Positions 17,022 through 27,660 are shown, numbered from the stretch's first letter. The stretch: DNA of 64,000 bases from Rhodospirillaceae bacterium (GCA_018667335.1 JABIVD010000049.1:62001-126000), one strand, 5' to 3'. Notes: generated by a model not told the origin, from the letters alone. Translations and numbers: made by a program.

Positions 17022-17411
17022 ATGTTAAGCAGTCTCAACGTGTTGCTTGAGAAATTCGCCGTCGCACCGCGCGCGTCGGATGATGATTCCGATGATGCGA
17101 TCGGCGGTGACGGTGATAACAGCACCGGTATTGCGACCAAGACCCGGTCAAAGACGAAAAAGCCGTCGATGTACAAGGTCTTGATGCTGAACGACGACTA
17201 CACACCTATGGAATTCGTGGTGTTGGTCCTTGAGCAGTTTTTCGAGAAACAGCATGAGGAAGCCATCCAGATCATGCTGCACGTCCACCAGAAGGGCGTC
17301 GGCATCTGCGGTGTGTTTACCTATGAAGTGGCCGAGACCAAGGTCACGCAAGTGATGGATTTTGCGCGCAAGCATGAGCATCCATTGCAATGCACGCTGG
17401 AAAAGGAATAA
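17022..17411 (+). CDS. clpS: ATP-dependent Clp protease adaptor ClpS
   Basis: At 129 residues, ClpS delivers N-degron substrates to ClpAP. The core is well conserved: [23 protein letters not shown], with the Asn-Asp pair and Met that shape the N-terminal amino-acid pocket, then [21 protein letters not shown]. The N-terminal arm, which enters the ClpA pore, is about 50 residues long and unusually acidic ([14 protein letters not shown]), longer than the roughly 25 residues of E. coli ClpS. GAGGAA lies 13 bases before the ATG. clpA follows after 62 bases. Confidence 0.95.
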   Translation: MLSSLNVLLEKFAVAPRASDDDSDDAIGGDGDNSTGIATKTRSKTKKPSMYKVLMLNDDYTPMEFVVLVLEQFFEKQHEEAIQIMLHVHQKGVGICGVFTYEVAETKVTQVMDFARKHEHPLQCTLEKE

Positions 17412-17473
17412 CACGCGACTATTTGATGTTGAACCGGATGACGAAGCCCTGACGCAGAAGGTAACCTTCGCAA

Positions 17474-19843
17474 ATGCTGTCTCAGAATTTGGAACAATCG
17501 CTTCACCGTGCATTGTCGCTCGCCAACGAGCGGCATCACGAATACGCAACGCTCGAGCATCTCCTGCTCTCGCTGACCGAAGACCAGGATGCGGTCGCCG
17601 TGTTGCGGGCCTGTGGTGTCGATATCGATCACCTGCGCCGGGATCTCTCTCAGTATATTGATGAGGAGCTCTCGAGCCTGATCACCAGCCGCACGGAGGA
17701 ATCCAAGCCGACGGCCGGGTTCCAGCGTGTCCTTCAACGCGCCGCAATCCATGTCCAGTCGTCCGGCCGCGAAGAGGTCACGGGCGCGAATGTGCTGGTC
17801 GCCATTTTCTCGGAACGCGAAAGCCACGCGGTTTATTTCCTGCAGCAGCAGGAGATGACCCGTCTTGATGCGGTGAATTATATCTCGCACGGCATCGCCA
17901 AGGTGCCCGGCCAGGAAGACAACCGGCCCGTGCACGGCGCCGACGAAGAGGGCCTCGACGGCGAGGCGAGTATCAAGAAGGGGCAGGAGGCGCTGGGCGC
18001 CTATTGTGTCAACCTCAACCAGAAGGCCGAGGATGGTGACATCGACCCTCTGATCGGGCGCGAGGCCGAGGTTGAGCGCACGATCCAGATTCTCGCCCGG
18101 CGGACCAAGAACAACCCGCTTTATGTGGGTGATCCCGGGGTCGGCAAGACGGCCATCGCCGAGGGCCTGGCCAGGCGTATCGTCGAAGGTGATGTGCCCG
18201 AGGTCCTGGCCGATGCCACGATCTTCGCGCTCGATATGGGCGCATTGCTCGCCGGCACACGCTATCGCGGCGACTTCGAGGAACGGCTCAAGGCCGTGAT
18301 GACCGAGCTCCAGGAGACCGAGGGCGCGGTGCTGTTCATCGACGAGATCCATACGGTCATCGGCGCCGGCGCCACATCGGGCGGTGCCATGGACGCGTCG
18401 AACCTGCTGAAGCCGGCGCTCGCCGGCGGCAAGCTGCGCTGCATCGGCTCGACCACCTACAAGGAATACCGGAACTATTTCGAGAAGGACCGGGCGCTCG
18501 TCCGCCGGTTCCAGAAGATCGACGTCTACGAGCCGTCGGTCGAGGACACGGTCAAGATCCTGCGCGGGTTGAAGCCCTACTACGAAGAGCATCACGATAT
18601 CCGCTACACCGAACAGGCGATCCGCACTGCGGTCGAGCTCTCGGCGCGCTACATCAACGACCGCAAGCTGCCCGACAGCGCCATCGACGTGATTGACGAG
18701 ACGGGCGCGGCCCAGTCGCTGCTCTCGCCGTCGAAGCGCAAGAAGACCGTCGGCGTGAAGGATGTGGAGGCCGTGGTCGCCAAGATCGCGCGTATCCCGC
18801 CGAAGACGGTCAGCCGCGACGACAAGACCGCGCTCGAGAATCTCGAACGCGACCTGAAGACGATGGTGTTCGGCCAGGACCAGGCGATCACCGCGCTGTC
18901 GAGTGCGATCAAGCTGGCCCGTGCGGGCCTGCGCGAGCCCGAAAAGCCCATCGGTGCCTACCTGTTCTCCGGCCCCACCGGCGTCGGCAAGACCGAGGCG
19001 GCGCGGCAACTCGCCCATTCGCTCGGGGTCGAGCTCACCCGCTTCGATATGTCGGAATATATGGAGCGCCATTCGATCTCACGCCTGATCGGCGCGCCGC
19101 CGGGGTATGTCGGCTTTGATCAGGGTGGTCTTTTGACCGATGCCGTCGATCAGCACCCCCATTCGGTGCTGCTGCTCGACGAAATCGAGAAGGCGCATCC
19201 CGATCTGTTCAACATCCTCCTGCAGGTGATGGATTACGGGAAGCTGACCGATCACAACGGCAAGAATGTCGATTTCCGCAACGTCATCCTGATCATGACG
19301 ACCAACGCCGGTGCGGCCGATATGGCCAAGCCCGCCATGGGCTTCGGATCCGACGAGCGCGTAGGCGAAGACGAGGAAGCGATCAACCGGCTGTTTACAC
19401 CGGAGTTTCGCAATCGCCTCGATGCCGTCATCGGCTTCAACAGCCTGTCGCCCGATGTCATGGGCAAGGTGGTCGAGAAGTTCGTCATTCAGCTGGAGGC
19501 CCAGCTCGACGACCGCAACGTTTCCATCGTGCTCGACGATGCTTCGCGCGATTGGCTGGCGAAGAAGGGTTATGATTCGAAGTTCGGCGCCCGGCCGCTG
19601 GCCCGCATGATCCAGGAGCATCTCAAGCAGCCGCTGGCCGAGGAACTGCTGTTCGGCAAGCTGACCAAGGGCGGCACCGTCAGGATCGGCGTGAAGGACG
19701 ATGCGTTGACCTTCGACCTGGAGCAGGACAAGCCATCCGGCAAGGATGGCGGCAAGCCGAAGCGCAAGCGCAAGAGCCCAAGCAAGGGCGATTCCGATGG
19801 TGATGGCGGCGGCGACAAGAAACCGGCGCTCGTCGAGAAGTAG
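17474..19843 (+). CDS. clpA: ATP-dependent Clp protease ATP-binding subunit ClpA
   Basis: At 789 residues, this AAA+ unfoldase feeds ClpP. The N-terminal repeat domain (about 1-145) binds ClpS. D1 has Walker A GDPGVGKT near residue 219 and [10 protein letters not shown]2 has GPTGVGKT near residue 500 and [12 protein letters not shown], with an intact sensor region [15 protein letters not shown]. The C-terminus ends in a basic, Lys/Arg/Gly-rich tail ([11 protein letters not shown] and onward) that is longer than in E. coli. AGAAGGT lies upstream of the start. Together with ClpS it is the proteolytic end of the N-degron pathway whose transferases, Aat and Bpt, lie elsewhere in the window; ClpP is not present here. 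Confidence 0.96.
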   Translation: MLSQNLEQSLHRALSLANERHHEYATLEHLLLSLTEDQDAVAVLRACGVDIDHLRRDLSQYIDEELSSLITSRTEESKPTAGFQRVLQRAAIHVQSSGREEVTGANVLVAIFSERESHAVYFLQQQEMTRLDAVNYISHGIAKVPGQEDNRPVHGADEEGLDGEASIKKGQEALGAYCVNLNQKAEDGDIDPLIGREAEVERTIQILARRTKNNPLYVGDPGVGKTAIAEGLARRIVEGDVPEVLADATIFALDMGALLAGTRYRGDFEERLKAVMTELQETEGAVLFIDEIHTVIGAGATSGGAMDASNLLKPALAGGKLRCIGSTTYKEYRNYFEKDRALVRRFQKIDVYEPSVEDTVKILRGLKPYYEEHHDIRYTEQAIRTAVELSARYINDRKLPDSAIDVIDETGAAQSLLSPSKRKKTVGVKDVEAVVAKIARIPPKTVSRDDKTALENLERDLKTMVFGQDQAITALSSAIKLARAGLREPEKPIGAYLFSGPTGVGKTEAARQLAHSLGVELTRFDMSEYMERHSISRLIGAPPGYVGFDQGGLLTDAVDQHPHSVLLLDEIEKAHPDLFNILLQVMDYGKLTDHNGKNVDFRNVILIMTTNAGAADMAKPAMGFGSDERVGEDEEAINRLFTPEFRNRLDAVIGFNSLSPDVMGKVVEKFVIQLEAQLDDRNVSIVLDDASRDWLAKKGYDSKFGARPLARMIQEHLKQPLAEELLFGKLTKGGTVRIGVKDDALTFDLEQDKPSGKDGGKPKRKRKSPSKGDSDGDGGGDKKPALVEK

Positions 19844-19872
19844 CGGGCTTCAGGAAATCAGAAATATTGCAG

Positions 19873-19899
19873 GGGCGGGCTTGGACCCGCCCTTTGCTT
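19873..19899 (+). terminator. Terminator between convergent clpA and acyltransferase genes
   Basis: GGGCGGG (19873-19879), six-base loop, CCCGCCC (19886-19892), then TTTGCTTG. It is placed between two convergent genes and probably stops clpA transcription. The T-tract is short. Confidence 0.65.
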
Positions 19900-19908
19900 G
19901 TGCGCCGC

Positions 19909-21069
19909 TTAGTCTTCCTGCCGGTAGGGCAGGTGGTCGGCGTAGTTCTCGATCTCCCAGTCGACTTCGCGTTCTTCCTCGCGGCAGAAGCGCTCGACCG
20001 CTTCGCGGAAGCTCTCATTGGGAATGTAGTGGCCGGAGTAAGTCTGCACCGGCTCATAGCCGCGCTGGATCTTGTGGGGGCCCTGGGTGCCGGCCTCGAC
20101 GGTCTGGAGGCCGTTGTCGATCGCGAACTCGATCGCCTGATAATAGCAGGCCTCGAAATGCAGGAAGCGGAAGTCGCCGAGGCAGCCCCAGTTGCGGCCA
20201 TACAGCGCCGTGGCACCACGTAGGTTGAGCGCGCCGGCGACCGGCAGGCCTTCCATGTCGGCCATGACCAGCACGATCTGATCGCCCATCCGGTCCTGGG
20301 CCGCCTCGAAGAACGCGCGGGTCAGATACGGGGCGCCCCACTTGCGGTCATAGGTGTCGACGTAGAATTGATAGAAGGCGTCCCAGTGCAGAGACGTGAT
20401 GTCGTCGCCCGTCAGCGCGCGGACCGTGATGCCCTGATCGGCGACCTGGCGCCGTTCCTTGCGGATCATCTTGCGCTTGCGGCTGGTCAGCGCGCCGAGG
20501 AAATCGTCGAAGGTCTCGTAGCCGCGATTGTGCCAGTGGAACTGGCGGCCGATCCGCTGGATCCAGCCGGCGAGGCCCATCACGTCGTAATCCTGTTGGG
20601 TGCAGAAGGTCACATGCACCGACGACATATCGAGCTTCTGGCAGACCGTTTCCAGCGCGCGCAGGAGCGTGAGCCGGGCGTCGTTTGAGTCCGGCGCGTC
20701 ACCGGCCAGCAAGCGAGGGCCGCTGACGGGCGAGAAGGGGGCTGCGACCTGCATCTTCGGGTAGTAGCGCCCACCCGCGCGTTCCCACGCATGGGCCCAG
20801 CCATGGTCGAACACATACTCGCCCTGGGAATGGCTCTTCAGATAGAGCGGTGCTGCGGCGATGACGTCGCCATTCGCCTCCTCGACCACCACATGATGGG
20901 GCAGCCAGCCGGCCTCGTTCGACGCGCAGCCGGTCTCCTCCAGCGCCAACAGGAACGGGTAGCTGACGAACGGGTTGTCGCGTCCGGCAAGCCGGTCCCA
21001 GGTGTCGGGCGGAATGTTCGCGATATTCTCGACGACGCGGGCGGAAAGTGCTGTGTCTCCGTCGGGCAT
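19909..21069 (-). CDS. GNAT-fold acyltransferase, COG3146/DUF482 family
   Basis: A 386-residue cytoplasmic protein of the family annotated as 'GNAT family N-acetyltransferase, peptidogalycan biosynthesis/recognition'. Typical blocks are NPFVSYPFLLALEETGCAS, SGPRLL, SSVHVTFC, RKRKMIRKERR, GRNWGC near residue 296 and the C-terminal GTQGPHKIQRGYEP. The chain has the FemAB-like double GNAT arrangement. No substrate has been established to my knowledge. It is the last gene of a minus-strand group RidA - CDF transporter - acyltransferase, starting 9 bases after the transporter stop. Confidence 0.82.
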   Translation of the reverse strand: MPDGDTALSARVVENIANIPPDTWDRLAGRDNPFVSYPFLLALEETGCASNEAGWLPHHVVVEEANGDVIAAAPLYLKSHSQGEYVFDHGWAHAWERAGGRYYPKMQVAAPFSPVSGPRLLAGDAPDSNDARLTLLRALETVCQKLDMSSVHVTFCTQQDYDVMGLAGWIQRIGRQFHWHNRGYETFDDFLGALTSRKRKMIRKERRQVADQGITVRALTGDDITSLHWDAFYQFYVDTYDRKWGAPYLTRAFFEAAQDRMGDQIVLVMADMEGLPVAGALNLRGATALYGRNWGCLGDFRFLHFEACYYQAIEFAIDNGLQTVEAGTQGPHKIQRGYEPVQTYSGHYIPNESFREAVERFCREEEREVDWEIENYADHLPYRQED

Positions 21070-21078
21070 GGCGACAGT

Positions 21079-22020
21079 CTAGTGGTCCGTGGCGGCGTCA
21101 CCAAGCGGCGCGTCGTCAGATGTAGTGGCGGGGTCGGGATACTCGAATTCAAGCGTCGAATGGCCGATCCCGAATTGCGCTGACAGCAGACCCTTGAGGG
21201 CAGCTTTGACCTCTTCCATCCGGTCCATATCCACCGGATCGATCACCACATGGGCCTCGAGTGAGCGGCGGTGTTCGTCGATGTGCCAGATGTGGACATG
21301 GTGGATGTCATGGACACCCGGCACCTCCTGCAGCGCCGCGGTGACATCCGCGATATCCAGGCCCGCCGGGACACCCTGCATCAGGATGTGAATGGCCTTG
21401 GGAATCTCGATCGCGGCGTGGCCGAGAATATAGGCGGCGATCACGATAGTGACGAGCGCGTCCACGAACAGCCAGTCGTACAGGATGATCAGCGTGCCGG
21501 CGACGATCACGCCGACGGACGCCATGGCATCCGACAGATTGTGGATGAACGCCGCGCGGATGTTCATCGAAGTTTTCGACATGCGGTAGGTCAGCATCAC
21601 GGTTGCGATATCGACCGCCAATGCGATGGCGGCGATGATGACCACGGTCCAGCCAGCGATCGGCTGCGGATTGAAGAAGCGCTCGACCGCCTCAACGACC
21701 AGGAAAATCCCGATGAATATCAACCATGCGAGGTTGAAGACGGCGGCGATCATCTCTGCGCGCCCGTGCCCGTATGTGTGTTTGGCGTCGGCCGGGTGCC
21801 GGGCGATCCGCCGGGCGATCAACGCGATGGCGAGGGCGGCGGCGTCGGACAGATTGTGGATGGCGTCGGCCACCAGCGCGAGACTGCCGGACAAGACCCC
21901 GCCGATGATCTGGGCCACGGTCAGGAGAACATTGACCGCGATGGCGAAGACCAGGCGCTTGTCGCCGCCCGGGGTGTCGGCCGGCGCCGGTCCGTGAGAA
22001 TGGCTGTGATGGAGACCCAT
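21079..22020 (-). CDS. Cation diffusion facilitator family metal exporter (ZitB/CzcD-like)
   Basis: A 313-residue inner-membrane proton/divalent-metal antiporter. The N-terminus starts MGLHHSHSHG, a His-rich metal-binding stretch. About six membrane segments follow, with the two metal-site helices marked by ADAIHNLSDA and AAFIHNLSDA (HxxxD each), which favours zinc. The cytosolic C-terminal domain (VPGVHDIHHVHIWHID) is the CDF dimerisation fold with its own metal ligands. The frame is open 59 codons further upstream, but the ATG at 22020 starts the family N-terminus. The next upstream gene, RidA, is 19 bases away. Confidence 0.92.
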   Translation of the reverse strand: MGLHHSHSHGPAPADTPGGDKRLVFAIAVNVLLTVAQIIGGVLSGSLALVADAIHNLSDAAALAIALIARRIARHPADAKHTYGHGRAEMIAAVFNLAWLIFIGIFLVVEAVERFFNPQPIAGWTVVIIAAIALAVDIATVMLTYRMSKTSMNIRAAFIHNLSDAMASVGVIVAGTLIILYDWLFVDALVTIVIAAYILGHAAIEIPKAIHILMQGVPAGLDIADVTAALQEVPGVHDIHHVHIWHIDEHRRSLEAHVVIDPVDMDRMEEVKAALKGLLSAQFGIGHSTLEFEYPDPATTSDDAPLGDAATDH

Positions 22021-22039
22021 GGTTTGATGTCTCTGCGGG

Positions 22040-22507
22040 TCAGTCGATTTCGAAGATGGCCTCGACCTCGACCGCGACACCGAGGGGTAGGGACGCCATG
22101 CCCACGGCCGCGCGGGCATGGCGGCCGGCATCGCCGAAGACCTCCGCGAACAGATCCGACGCGCCGTTGACGACCTTCGGGTGATCGGGGAAATCATGAG
22201 TCGCGGCGACGAAGCCCGTGAGTTTCACCACCCGGCTGATCCGGTCGAGATCGCCGCCGAGTGCGTCCTTGGCCTGGGCGATGAGCGCGAGTGCGCAGAC
22301 CCGGGCGGCTGCCGCGCCGTCATCGACCCCGAATTCCGCGCCGAGGCGTCCGATGAAGCCCGGCTTGCCGTCGACGATGGGAATCTGGCCCGATACGAAG
22401 AGCAGGTTCCCCGTCTGCACATAGGGGACATAGTTGCCGGCGGGCGCGTTGGCGGGCGGCAATTCGATGCCGAGTTCGGCGAGGCGGGCGTCGATGGTTC
22501 CGGACAT
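22040..22507 (-). CDS. RidA/YjgF family protein
   Basis: A 155-residue member of the longer RidA subgroup. It keeps NYVPYVQTGNLLFVSGQIP and the C-terminal GRHARAAVGMASLPLGVAVEVEAIFEI, in which the Arg of HARAAVG is the residue that defines active imine deaminases. RidA hydrolyses reactive 2-aminoacrylate and related enamines produced by PLP enzymes such as threonine dehydratase, which is also in the window (55152-56387). A GGAG-type site precedes the ATG. It starts a three-gene minus-strand group. Confidence 0.9.
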   Translation of the reverse strand: MSGTIDARLAELGIELPPANAPAGNYVPYVQTGNLLFVSGQIPIVDGKPGFIGRLGAEFGVDDGAAAARVCALALIAQAKDALGGDLDRISRVVKLTGFVAATHDFPDHPKVVNGASDLFAEVFGDAGRHARAAVGMASLPLGVAVEVEAIFEID

Positions 22508-22612
22508 GATGGGGTTCTCCTGTGATGCCCGTTTGTGAACCCGGGCGGATGTTGGCCGACAGCATAACCGGGCGGCGCGCGCAGGTTAAGAAACCGGGAG
22601 ATAGATTTCGTC

Positions 22613-22649
22613 AAAAAAACCGGGGTGCGCCTACCTTTGCACACCCCGG
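22613..22649 (-). terminator. Rho-independent terminator of nrdJ
   Basis: On the minus strand, CCGGGGTGTGC (22649-22639) and GCGCACCCCGG (22630-22620) form an eleven-base stem with an eight-base loop and a single G-T pair, followed by seven T residues (22619-22613). A textbook intrinsic terminator about 90 bases after the nrdJ stop. Confidence 0.9.
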
Positions 22650-22737
22650 AGGTCAGGGAGGAGAGTGACCCGGCGCCAAGCGGACTGGCGCGGGGTCGAC
22701 TATTCAGGCCATTGGGGTCCGACCCGGCCCGAATTCC

Positions 22738-25700
22738 TCAGCTACACCCGCTGGTGCCCCCGCAGGTGTCGCATTTGAGACAGGTTCCATTCCTCACAAG
22801 TGTGAAGTTGCCGCATTCGCCGCAAGCATCGCCCTCATAGCCCTGGAGCCGGGCCTGGCGGATGCGCATCGAACGCTCTTCCTGAACCACATATTCGAGA
22901 TCGAGTTGCTGGCCAGTCGGCGTGCCCATCGGGGCCACAACCTGCTCGATTTCGCCGGTCGGCATGCCGTCGGTGCCGGTTGCCGTGGCTTCCGGTGCGC
23001 GTTCGACGGGTTCCAGTTCGCGCAGGCCGCCCTCGATCACCGACAGGGTGCTTCTGCGGACATAACCGGTGCTGACGACGGATTCCGTCAGCTTGCTGCG
23101 CGGCGGCAGCCCGTCGTCGGATTCCCCGCGGCCCATCGTGTCGGGCTCGAGGTCATCGATCTCCACATGGGCCAGGTCGTTGCGGCCCAGATAGCTGATC
23201 GCGAGCTCACGGAAGATGTAGTCGAGGATCGAACTCGCCATCTTGATGGTCTCGTTGCCCTCGACCGGGCCCGAGGGCTCGAACCGGGTGAAGGTGTAGG
23301 CGTCGACGAACTCTTCGAGGGGAACGCCGTATTGCAGGCCGATCGAGACCGCGATGGCGAAGTTGTTCATCAGCGAGCGGAACGCGGCACCTTCCTTGTG
23401 CATGTCGAGGAACACCTCGCCGATCGTCCCGTCGTCATACTCACCGGTGCGGATATAGACTTTGTGACCGCCGACGATCGCCTTCTGGGTGTAGCCCTTG
23501 CGACGATGCGGCAGTTTGTGGCGATCGACCTCGCGCTCGACGACCCGTTCGACGATCCGCTCGGCAATGATTTCCGCGCGGCGCCCGTTCGGCGCGTCGA
23601 GGAGTTCTTCGAGCGCATCCGCCGCCTCGTCGGCATCATCTGCCAGGAGTTGCGACTGCAGCGGCTGGCTCAGTTTCGAGCCATCGCGATAGAGCGCATT
23701 CGCCTTGAGGCCAAGCCGCCATGACAGCATGTAGGCGTCGGCACAGTCTTTGATGTTGGCGGCGTTGGGCATGTTGATGGTCTTCGAGATGGCGCCCGAG
23801 ATGAACGGCTGTGCGGCCGCCATCATGTGGATGTGGCTGTCGACCGACAGGAACCGCTTGCCGATCTTCCCGCACGGGTTGGCGCAGTCGAAGATGGCAA
23901 GATGCTCATCCTTCATGTGCGGCGCACCTTCGAGGGTCATCGTTCCGCAGGCGTGGTTGTTGGCCTCGTCAATCTGCTCCTCGGTGAATCCGATGGCGGA
24001 CAGCAGGTCGAAGGACATATCGTTGAGCTGCGCCACCTCAAGACCTAGCGTCTCGGTGCAGAATGCCTTGCCCAAAGTCCATTTGTTGAACGCGAAGCGA
24101 ATGTCGAACGCCGTGCCTAGTCCTTCCTCGATCGCGGTGATCTGTTCGTCGCCGAAACCTTTCTCGGCCAGGGTCGCGTGGTTGATCCCTGTTGCGTCGG
24201 CCAGAGAACCGTAACCGACGGCATAGTTGGCGATCTCGTCGACCTGCTTCGGCGTGTAGCCGAGGTTTTGAAGCGCCTCGGGAACCATCCGGTTGATGAT
24301 CTTGAAATAGCCGCCGCCGGCCAGCTTCTTGAACTTGACCAGGGCGAAGTCCGGCTCGATGCCGGTCGTGTCACAATCCATGACCAGCCCGATCGTGCCT
24401 GTAGGCGCGACCACCGTGGTCTGGGCGTTGCGATAGCCGTGGGCCTCGCCAAGTTCGAGCGCGAGGTCCCAGGCACGCTTTGCTGCCTCGGCGATGGTCT
24501 TGTCCGGGCAGTTCGCATGGTCGAGTGCGACGGGCAGCGTCGACAGGCCCTCGTAGCCGGTCGTGGTGCCGTGTGCCGCACGGCGATGGTTGCGGATGAC
24601 CCGCAGCATGCTCGGCGCGTTCTTGGCATGCCCCGGGAATGCCCCGAGTTCCTCGGCCATTTCGGCCGACGTCGCATAGCAGACGCCGGTCATGAGGGCG
24701 CTGATGGAGGCACACAGTGCGCGTCCCTCGTCGCTGTCATAGGGAAGTCCCGACGCCATCAGCAGGCCGCCGATGTTGGCAAAGCCCAGGCCCAATGTGC
24801 GGAACTCGTAGCTTAGACGTGCGATTTCCTTGGACGGGAACTGCGCCATCAGCACCGAGATTTCGAGGGTGACAGTCCACAGGCGGACTGCATGCTCGAA
24901 CCCGTCGACATCGAAGCTGCCGTCGTTGTCACGGAAGGTCATGAGGTTCAGCGAAGCGAGGTTACAGGCCGTGTCATCGAGGAACATGTATTCCGAACAC
25001 GGGTTGGACGCATTGATCCGTCCCGATTCAGGGCATGTGTGCCAGTCGTTGATCGTGGTGTCGTACTGAATTCCCGGGTCGGCGCATGACCATGCGGCGT
25101 AGGAAATCTTGTCCCAGAGCTCGCCCGCATCGACGGTCTTCGCAACTTCCCCATCCGTACGGCGCTTCAGATCCCAGGAACCACCGTCTTCGACGGCCTT
25201 CAGGAAGTCGTCGGTTACGCGCACGGAGTTGTTCGAGTTCTGGCCCGAGACCGTTAGGTAGGCCTCGGAATCCCAATCCGTGTCGTAGGTCGGGAATTCC
25301 ATCTCGGAGTATCCCTGGCGCGCGAACTGGATCACACGCTGGGCGTAATTGTCCGGGACCATTGCCTTGCGGGATTCGCGGATGGCTTTCTTCAGGGCCG
25401 GATTCTCGGCCGGCTCGAACCGCTCGTCGCCCTCGGGCGCGTCCGCGTCGTTGCAGGCGGCCATGATTGCCGTCAGGTGCTTCTGGCAGGTGATCGAACC
25501 CGTGACGAGCGCCGCCACCTTCTGTTCCTCGGTGACCTTCCAGTCGATATAGGATTCGATGTCGGGATGGTCGACATCAACCACGACCATCTTGGCCGCG
25601 CGGCGTGTGGTGCCGCCGGACTTGATGGCGCCGGCCGCGCGATCACCGATCTTGAGGAAGCTCATCAGGCCCGATGATTTGCCGCCACCCGACAGGGATT

Positions 25701-26427
25701 CACTCTCGCCACGAATATGGGAGAAGTTTGAACCCGTGCCCGAGCCGTACTTGAACAGGCGCGCTTCGCGAACCCAGAGGTCCATGATGCCGCCGTCATT
25801 CACCAGATCGTCGGAGACCGACTGGATGAAGCAGGCATGCGGCTGGGGGTGTTCGTAGGAGCTCTTGGACTTGGTCAGGCGACCGGTCTGATAGTCGACA
25901 TAGTGATGACCCTGGCCGGGGCCGTCGATTCCATAGGCCCAATGCAGGCCGGTGTTGAACCATTGCGGGCTGTTTGGCGCCGCGATCTGGGCCGCCAGCA
26001 TGTAGCGCATTTCGTCGTAATAGGCGCTGGCATCCTCGGCGCTGTCGAAATAGCCGCCTTTCCAGCCCCAATAGGCCCAGGTGCCGGCCAGCCGGTCGAA
26101 GACCTGGCGGGCGTCGGTCTCGCCGCCTTGGCGCTTGTCCTTGCCGAGGCGCTTAAGCTTGGCTTCATCGGCGGCATGTCGCCACAGAAACTCGGGAACA
26201 TCGTCTTCCTTGACGGGCTTCAACCGTGCCGGGACCCCGGCCTTGCGGAAGTATTTCTGGGCCAGGATATCGCAGGCGACCTGGGTCCATGCCGCAGGCA
26301 CTTCGATATCCGCGGCCGAAAACACAACTGAACCGTCAGGATTGCGAATTTCGCTCGATGTGGTGCGAAACTCGATCGCGGTGTAAGGACTCTCGCCTTC
26401 GTTCGTAAAGCGGCGCTGGATCCGCAT
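22738..26427 (-). CDS. nrdJ: Vitamin B12-dependent ribonucleotide reductase (class II)
   Basis: A 1229-residue adenosylcobalamin-dependent reductase that converts ribonucleotides to deoxyribonucleotides with or without oxygen. Landmarks: [17 protein letters not shown] near 240-255, the [21 protein letters not shown] loop carrying the active-site cysteine (quoted over two strands), the [18 protein letters not shown] block, and [24 protein letters not shown] domain ([19 protein letters not shown]) follows, and the chain ends in a Cys-rich tail, CGECGNF and CLKCDTCGG, which shuttles electrons from thioredoxin. The ATG at 26427 is preceded by GGGGGG; a TTG four codons upstream is unlikely. No class I or III enzyme is in the window, and no cobalamin riboswitch is visible upstream. 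Confidence 0.95.
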   Translation of the reverse strand: MRIQRRFTNEGESPYTAIEFRTTSSEIRNPDGSVVFSAADIEVPAAWTQVACDILAQKYFRKAGVPARLKPVKEDDVPEFLWRHAADEAKLKRLGKDKRQGGETDARQVFDRLAGTWAYWGWKGGYFDSAEDASAYYDEMRYMLAAQIAAPNSPQWFNTGLHWAYGIDGPGQGHHYVDYQTGRLTKSKSSYEHPQPHACFIQSVSDDLVNDGGIMDLWVREARLFKYGSGTGSNFSHIRGESESLSGGGKSSGLMSFLKIGDRAAGAIKSGGTTRRAAKMVVVDVDHPDIESYIDWKVTEEQKVAALVTGSITCQKHLTAIMAACNDADAPEGDERFEPAENPALKKAIRESRKAMVPDNYAQRVIQFARQGYSEMEFPTYDTDWDSEAYLTVSGQNSNNSVRVTDDFLKAVEDGGSWDLKRRTDGEVAKTVDAGELWDKISYAAWSCADPGIQYDTTINDWHTCPESGRINASNPCSEYMFLDDTACNLASLNLMTFRDNDGSFDVDGFEHAVRLWTVTLEISVLMAQFPSKEIARLSYEFRTLGLGFANIGGLLMASGLPYDSDEGRALCASISALMTGVCYATSAEMAEELGAFPGHAKNAPSMLRVIRNHRRAAHGTTTGYEGLSTLPVALDHANCPDKTIAEAAKRAWDLALELGEAHGYRNAQTTVVAPTGTIGLVMDCDTTGIEPDFALVKFKKLAGGGYFKIINRMVPEALQNLGYTPKQVDEIANYAVGYGSLADATGINHATLAEKGFGDEQITAIEEGLGTAFDIRFAFNKWTLGKAFCTETLGLEVAQLNDMSFDLLSAIGFTEEQIDEANNHACGTMTLEGAPHMKDEHLAIFDCANPCGKIGKRFLSVDSHIHMMAAAQPFISGAISKTINMPNAANIKDCADAYMLSWRLGLKANALYRDGSKLSQPLQSQLLADDADEAADALEELLDAPNGRRAEIIAERIVERVVEREVDRHKLPHRRKGYTQKAIVGGHKVYIRTGEYDDGTIGEVFLDMHKEGAAFRSLMNNFAIAVSIGLQYGVPLEEFVDAYTFTRFEPSGPVEGNETIKMASSILDYIFRELAISYLGRNDLAHVEIDDLEPDTMGRGESDDGLPPRSKLTESVVSTGYVRRSTLSVIEGGLRELEPVERAPEATATGTDGMPTGEIEQVVAPMGTPTGQQLDLEYVVQEERSMRIRQARLQGYEGDACGECGNFTLVRNGTCLKCDTCGGTSGCS

Positions 26428-26773
26428 GTAACCCCCCAAAACCGACGCGCAGCACGCGCCGTAATCAAAAAAAATGAGCCAGGGTGGCCGCGCCTAAATC
26501 CACTTACTCGCCAAAGGCGACCCCCGCCGAGTCCAAGGTTATTTCGTGACAAAAACGACGAAAAACACCAAATCTCGGTAATTAAGGACGGTAGACCACA
26601 AGATATTTGCGCCGCAACCACATTTTGGGTTCAGTGCTCATCTATTGACCATATCATGTGTCTGGATCCGCAATTCCAATCCGCGCGAACGTGACATCAT
26701 GGCTCTGGCCAAATTCAGGGGCTGGTGCCATAGTCCCGCGAAACGTCAGTGCACATAGGGATTTGGAAGCTCA
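26428..26773. other. Divergent intergenic region, nrdJ / NDUFA12
   Basis: These 346 bases hold no credible gene. The composition is clearly more AT-rich than the flanks, as expected for promoters. The part nearest nrdJ has its ribosome site and an A-tract at 26467-26474; the middle contains two candidate NrdR boxes. I found no B12-box-like CAGTGGC/GCCACTG element and no convincing sigma-70 pair, although TTGACC at 26645-26650 could be a -35 for the NDUFA12 side. Confidence 0.6.
26566..26612. promoter_or_regulatory. Candidate tandem NrdR boxes upstream of nrdJ
   Basis: Two 16-base sites resemble the NrdR consensus acaCwAtATaTwGtgt: ACACCAAATCTCGGTA at 26566-26581 keeps all six core positions, and CCACAAGATATTTGCG at 26597-26612 keeps most of them. 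Their starts are exactly 31 bases apart, three helical turns, which is the usual arrangement of paired NrdR boxes before ribonucleotide reductase genes. NrdR represses when dATP or ATP is bound. Individual matches are partial, and the spacing is the stronger argument. Confidence 0.5.
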
Positions 26774-27127
26774 ATGGCCACGTTGGGAACGCTGCTTAAG
26801 ACCATGGTCTCAGGGCAACTTGTCGGCTCCGACAAGTTCGGCAACCGCTATTATCGGGGGCGTAACCGCAACCGCTACAATCGTGAGCGCCGTTGGGTTG
26901 TCTATAAAGGCAGGCCCGAGGCGAGCAAGGTGCCGCCTGAGTGGCACAGTTGGCTGCACCACATGACGGAATCGCCGCTCGATGAGGCCCATCGTCATGA
27001 TTGGCAGCAGGAGCATGTTCCGAATCTCACGGGCACGCGCGCCGCGTATCACCCGCCGGGTAGCGTTTTGCGCGATGGTGAGCGCAGACGAGGCACCGGT
27101 GACTACGAGCCCTGGACCCCCCAATAG
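26774..27127 (+). CDS. NADH:ubiquinone oxidoreductase accessory subunit, NDUFA12 (B17.2) family
   Basis: A 117-residue homologue of the mitochondrial complex I subunit NDUFA12, found in alphaproteobacteria. It keeps GSDKFGNRYYRGR, the RRWVVYKG turn, VPPEWHSWLHH and a C-terminal YEPWTP. In bacteria the protein binds complex I on the matrix (cytoplasmic) side and stabilises assembly; it is not catalytic. GGAAG lies six bases upstream of the ATG. It is encoded away from the nuo operon, which is not in this window, next to the MCE pair, the usual alphaproteobacterial neighbourhood. Confidence 0.93.
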   Translation: MATLGTLLKTMVSGQLVGSDKFGNRYYRGRNRNRYNRERRWVVYKGRPEASKVPPEWHSWLHHMTESPLDEAHRHDWQQEHVPNLTGTRAAYHPPGSVLRDGERRRGTGDYEPWTPQ

Positions 27128-27183
27128 CGCGGTCATTGCGCAGCCCGTTTTCGTGATCAGGTCATTTCGATGAACGCATCAGG

Positions 27184-27660
27184 ATGAACAAGTCGTCGAA
27201 GCGTGAACTCCGGGACGTCACCGTTGGTCTGGCGGTCGTGATTTTGGTCGTCGGCATTCTGGGCGTGGTTTTTGGTCCGGCCCGGACAACCGACGGTTCA
27301 ACTGTCGACATAAGCGCGGTGTTCGGGCGGGCGGACGGTCTCCGGATTGGCAATCCCGTTCACGCCGCCGGCGTGCAGGTGGGTGAAGTTGCCGATCTTG
27401 AACTCGTCCAACAATTCCGGGTGCGCGCCACCCTGCGGATCGACGCATCGGTCGAACTGGATACCGACGCGACCGCAGCGATCATTACCGACGGTATATT
27501 CGGCGGCAAAGTCGTGCAGGTCGATATCGGCGGGGGCGATCAGATGATTAGCGATGGCGGCCGGATCAGCTACACGGAAGATGCGATCGTCATCGACGAT
27601 CTTCTGGGGCTCATCATATCTCAGGCAAAATCAGCACGTGAAGCGGGAGCGAAACAATGA
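27184..27660 (+). CDS. MCE-domain lipid transport protein, copy 1 (MlaD-like)
   Basis: A 158-residue protein with a single N-terminal membrane anchor (about residues 11-30) and one MCE domain in the periplasm (about 40-130). The MCE core FGRADGLRIGNPVHAAGVQVG, then ITDGIFGGKVVQVDIGG, matches MlaD-type proteins, which form hexameric rings that carry phospholipid between membranes. The start has no good ribosome site. It overlaps the second MCE gene by 4 bases (ATGA). The partners MlaE and MlaF are not in the window. Confidence 0.85.
   Translation: MNKSSKRELRDVTVGLAVVILVVGILGVVFGPARTTDGSTVDISAVFGRADGLRIGNPVHAAGVQVGEVADLELVQQFRVRATLRIDASVELDTDATAAIITDGIFGGKVVQVDIGGGDQMISDGGRISYTEDAIVIDDLLGLIISQAKSAREAGAKQ

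Noticed and set aside
17321-19072. A 583-codon open frame antisense to clpS-clpA
   Set aside because: It mirrors the codon third-position pattern of clpA and has no ribosome site or family similarity.
26440-26773. Cobalamin riboswitch before nrdJ
   Set aside because: A B12-dependent reductase could have one, but I found no B12-box-like sequence in either orientation, and the candidate NrdR boxes explain the conserved-looking part better.
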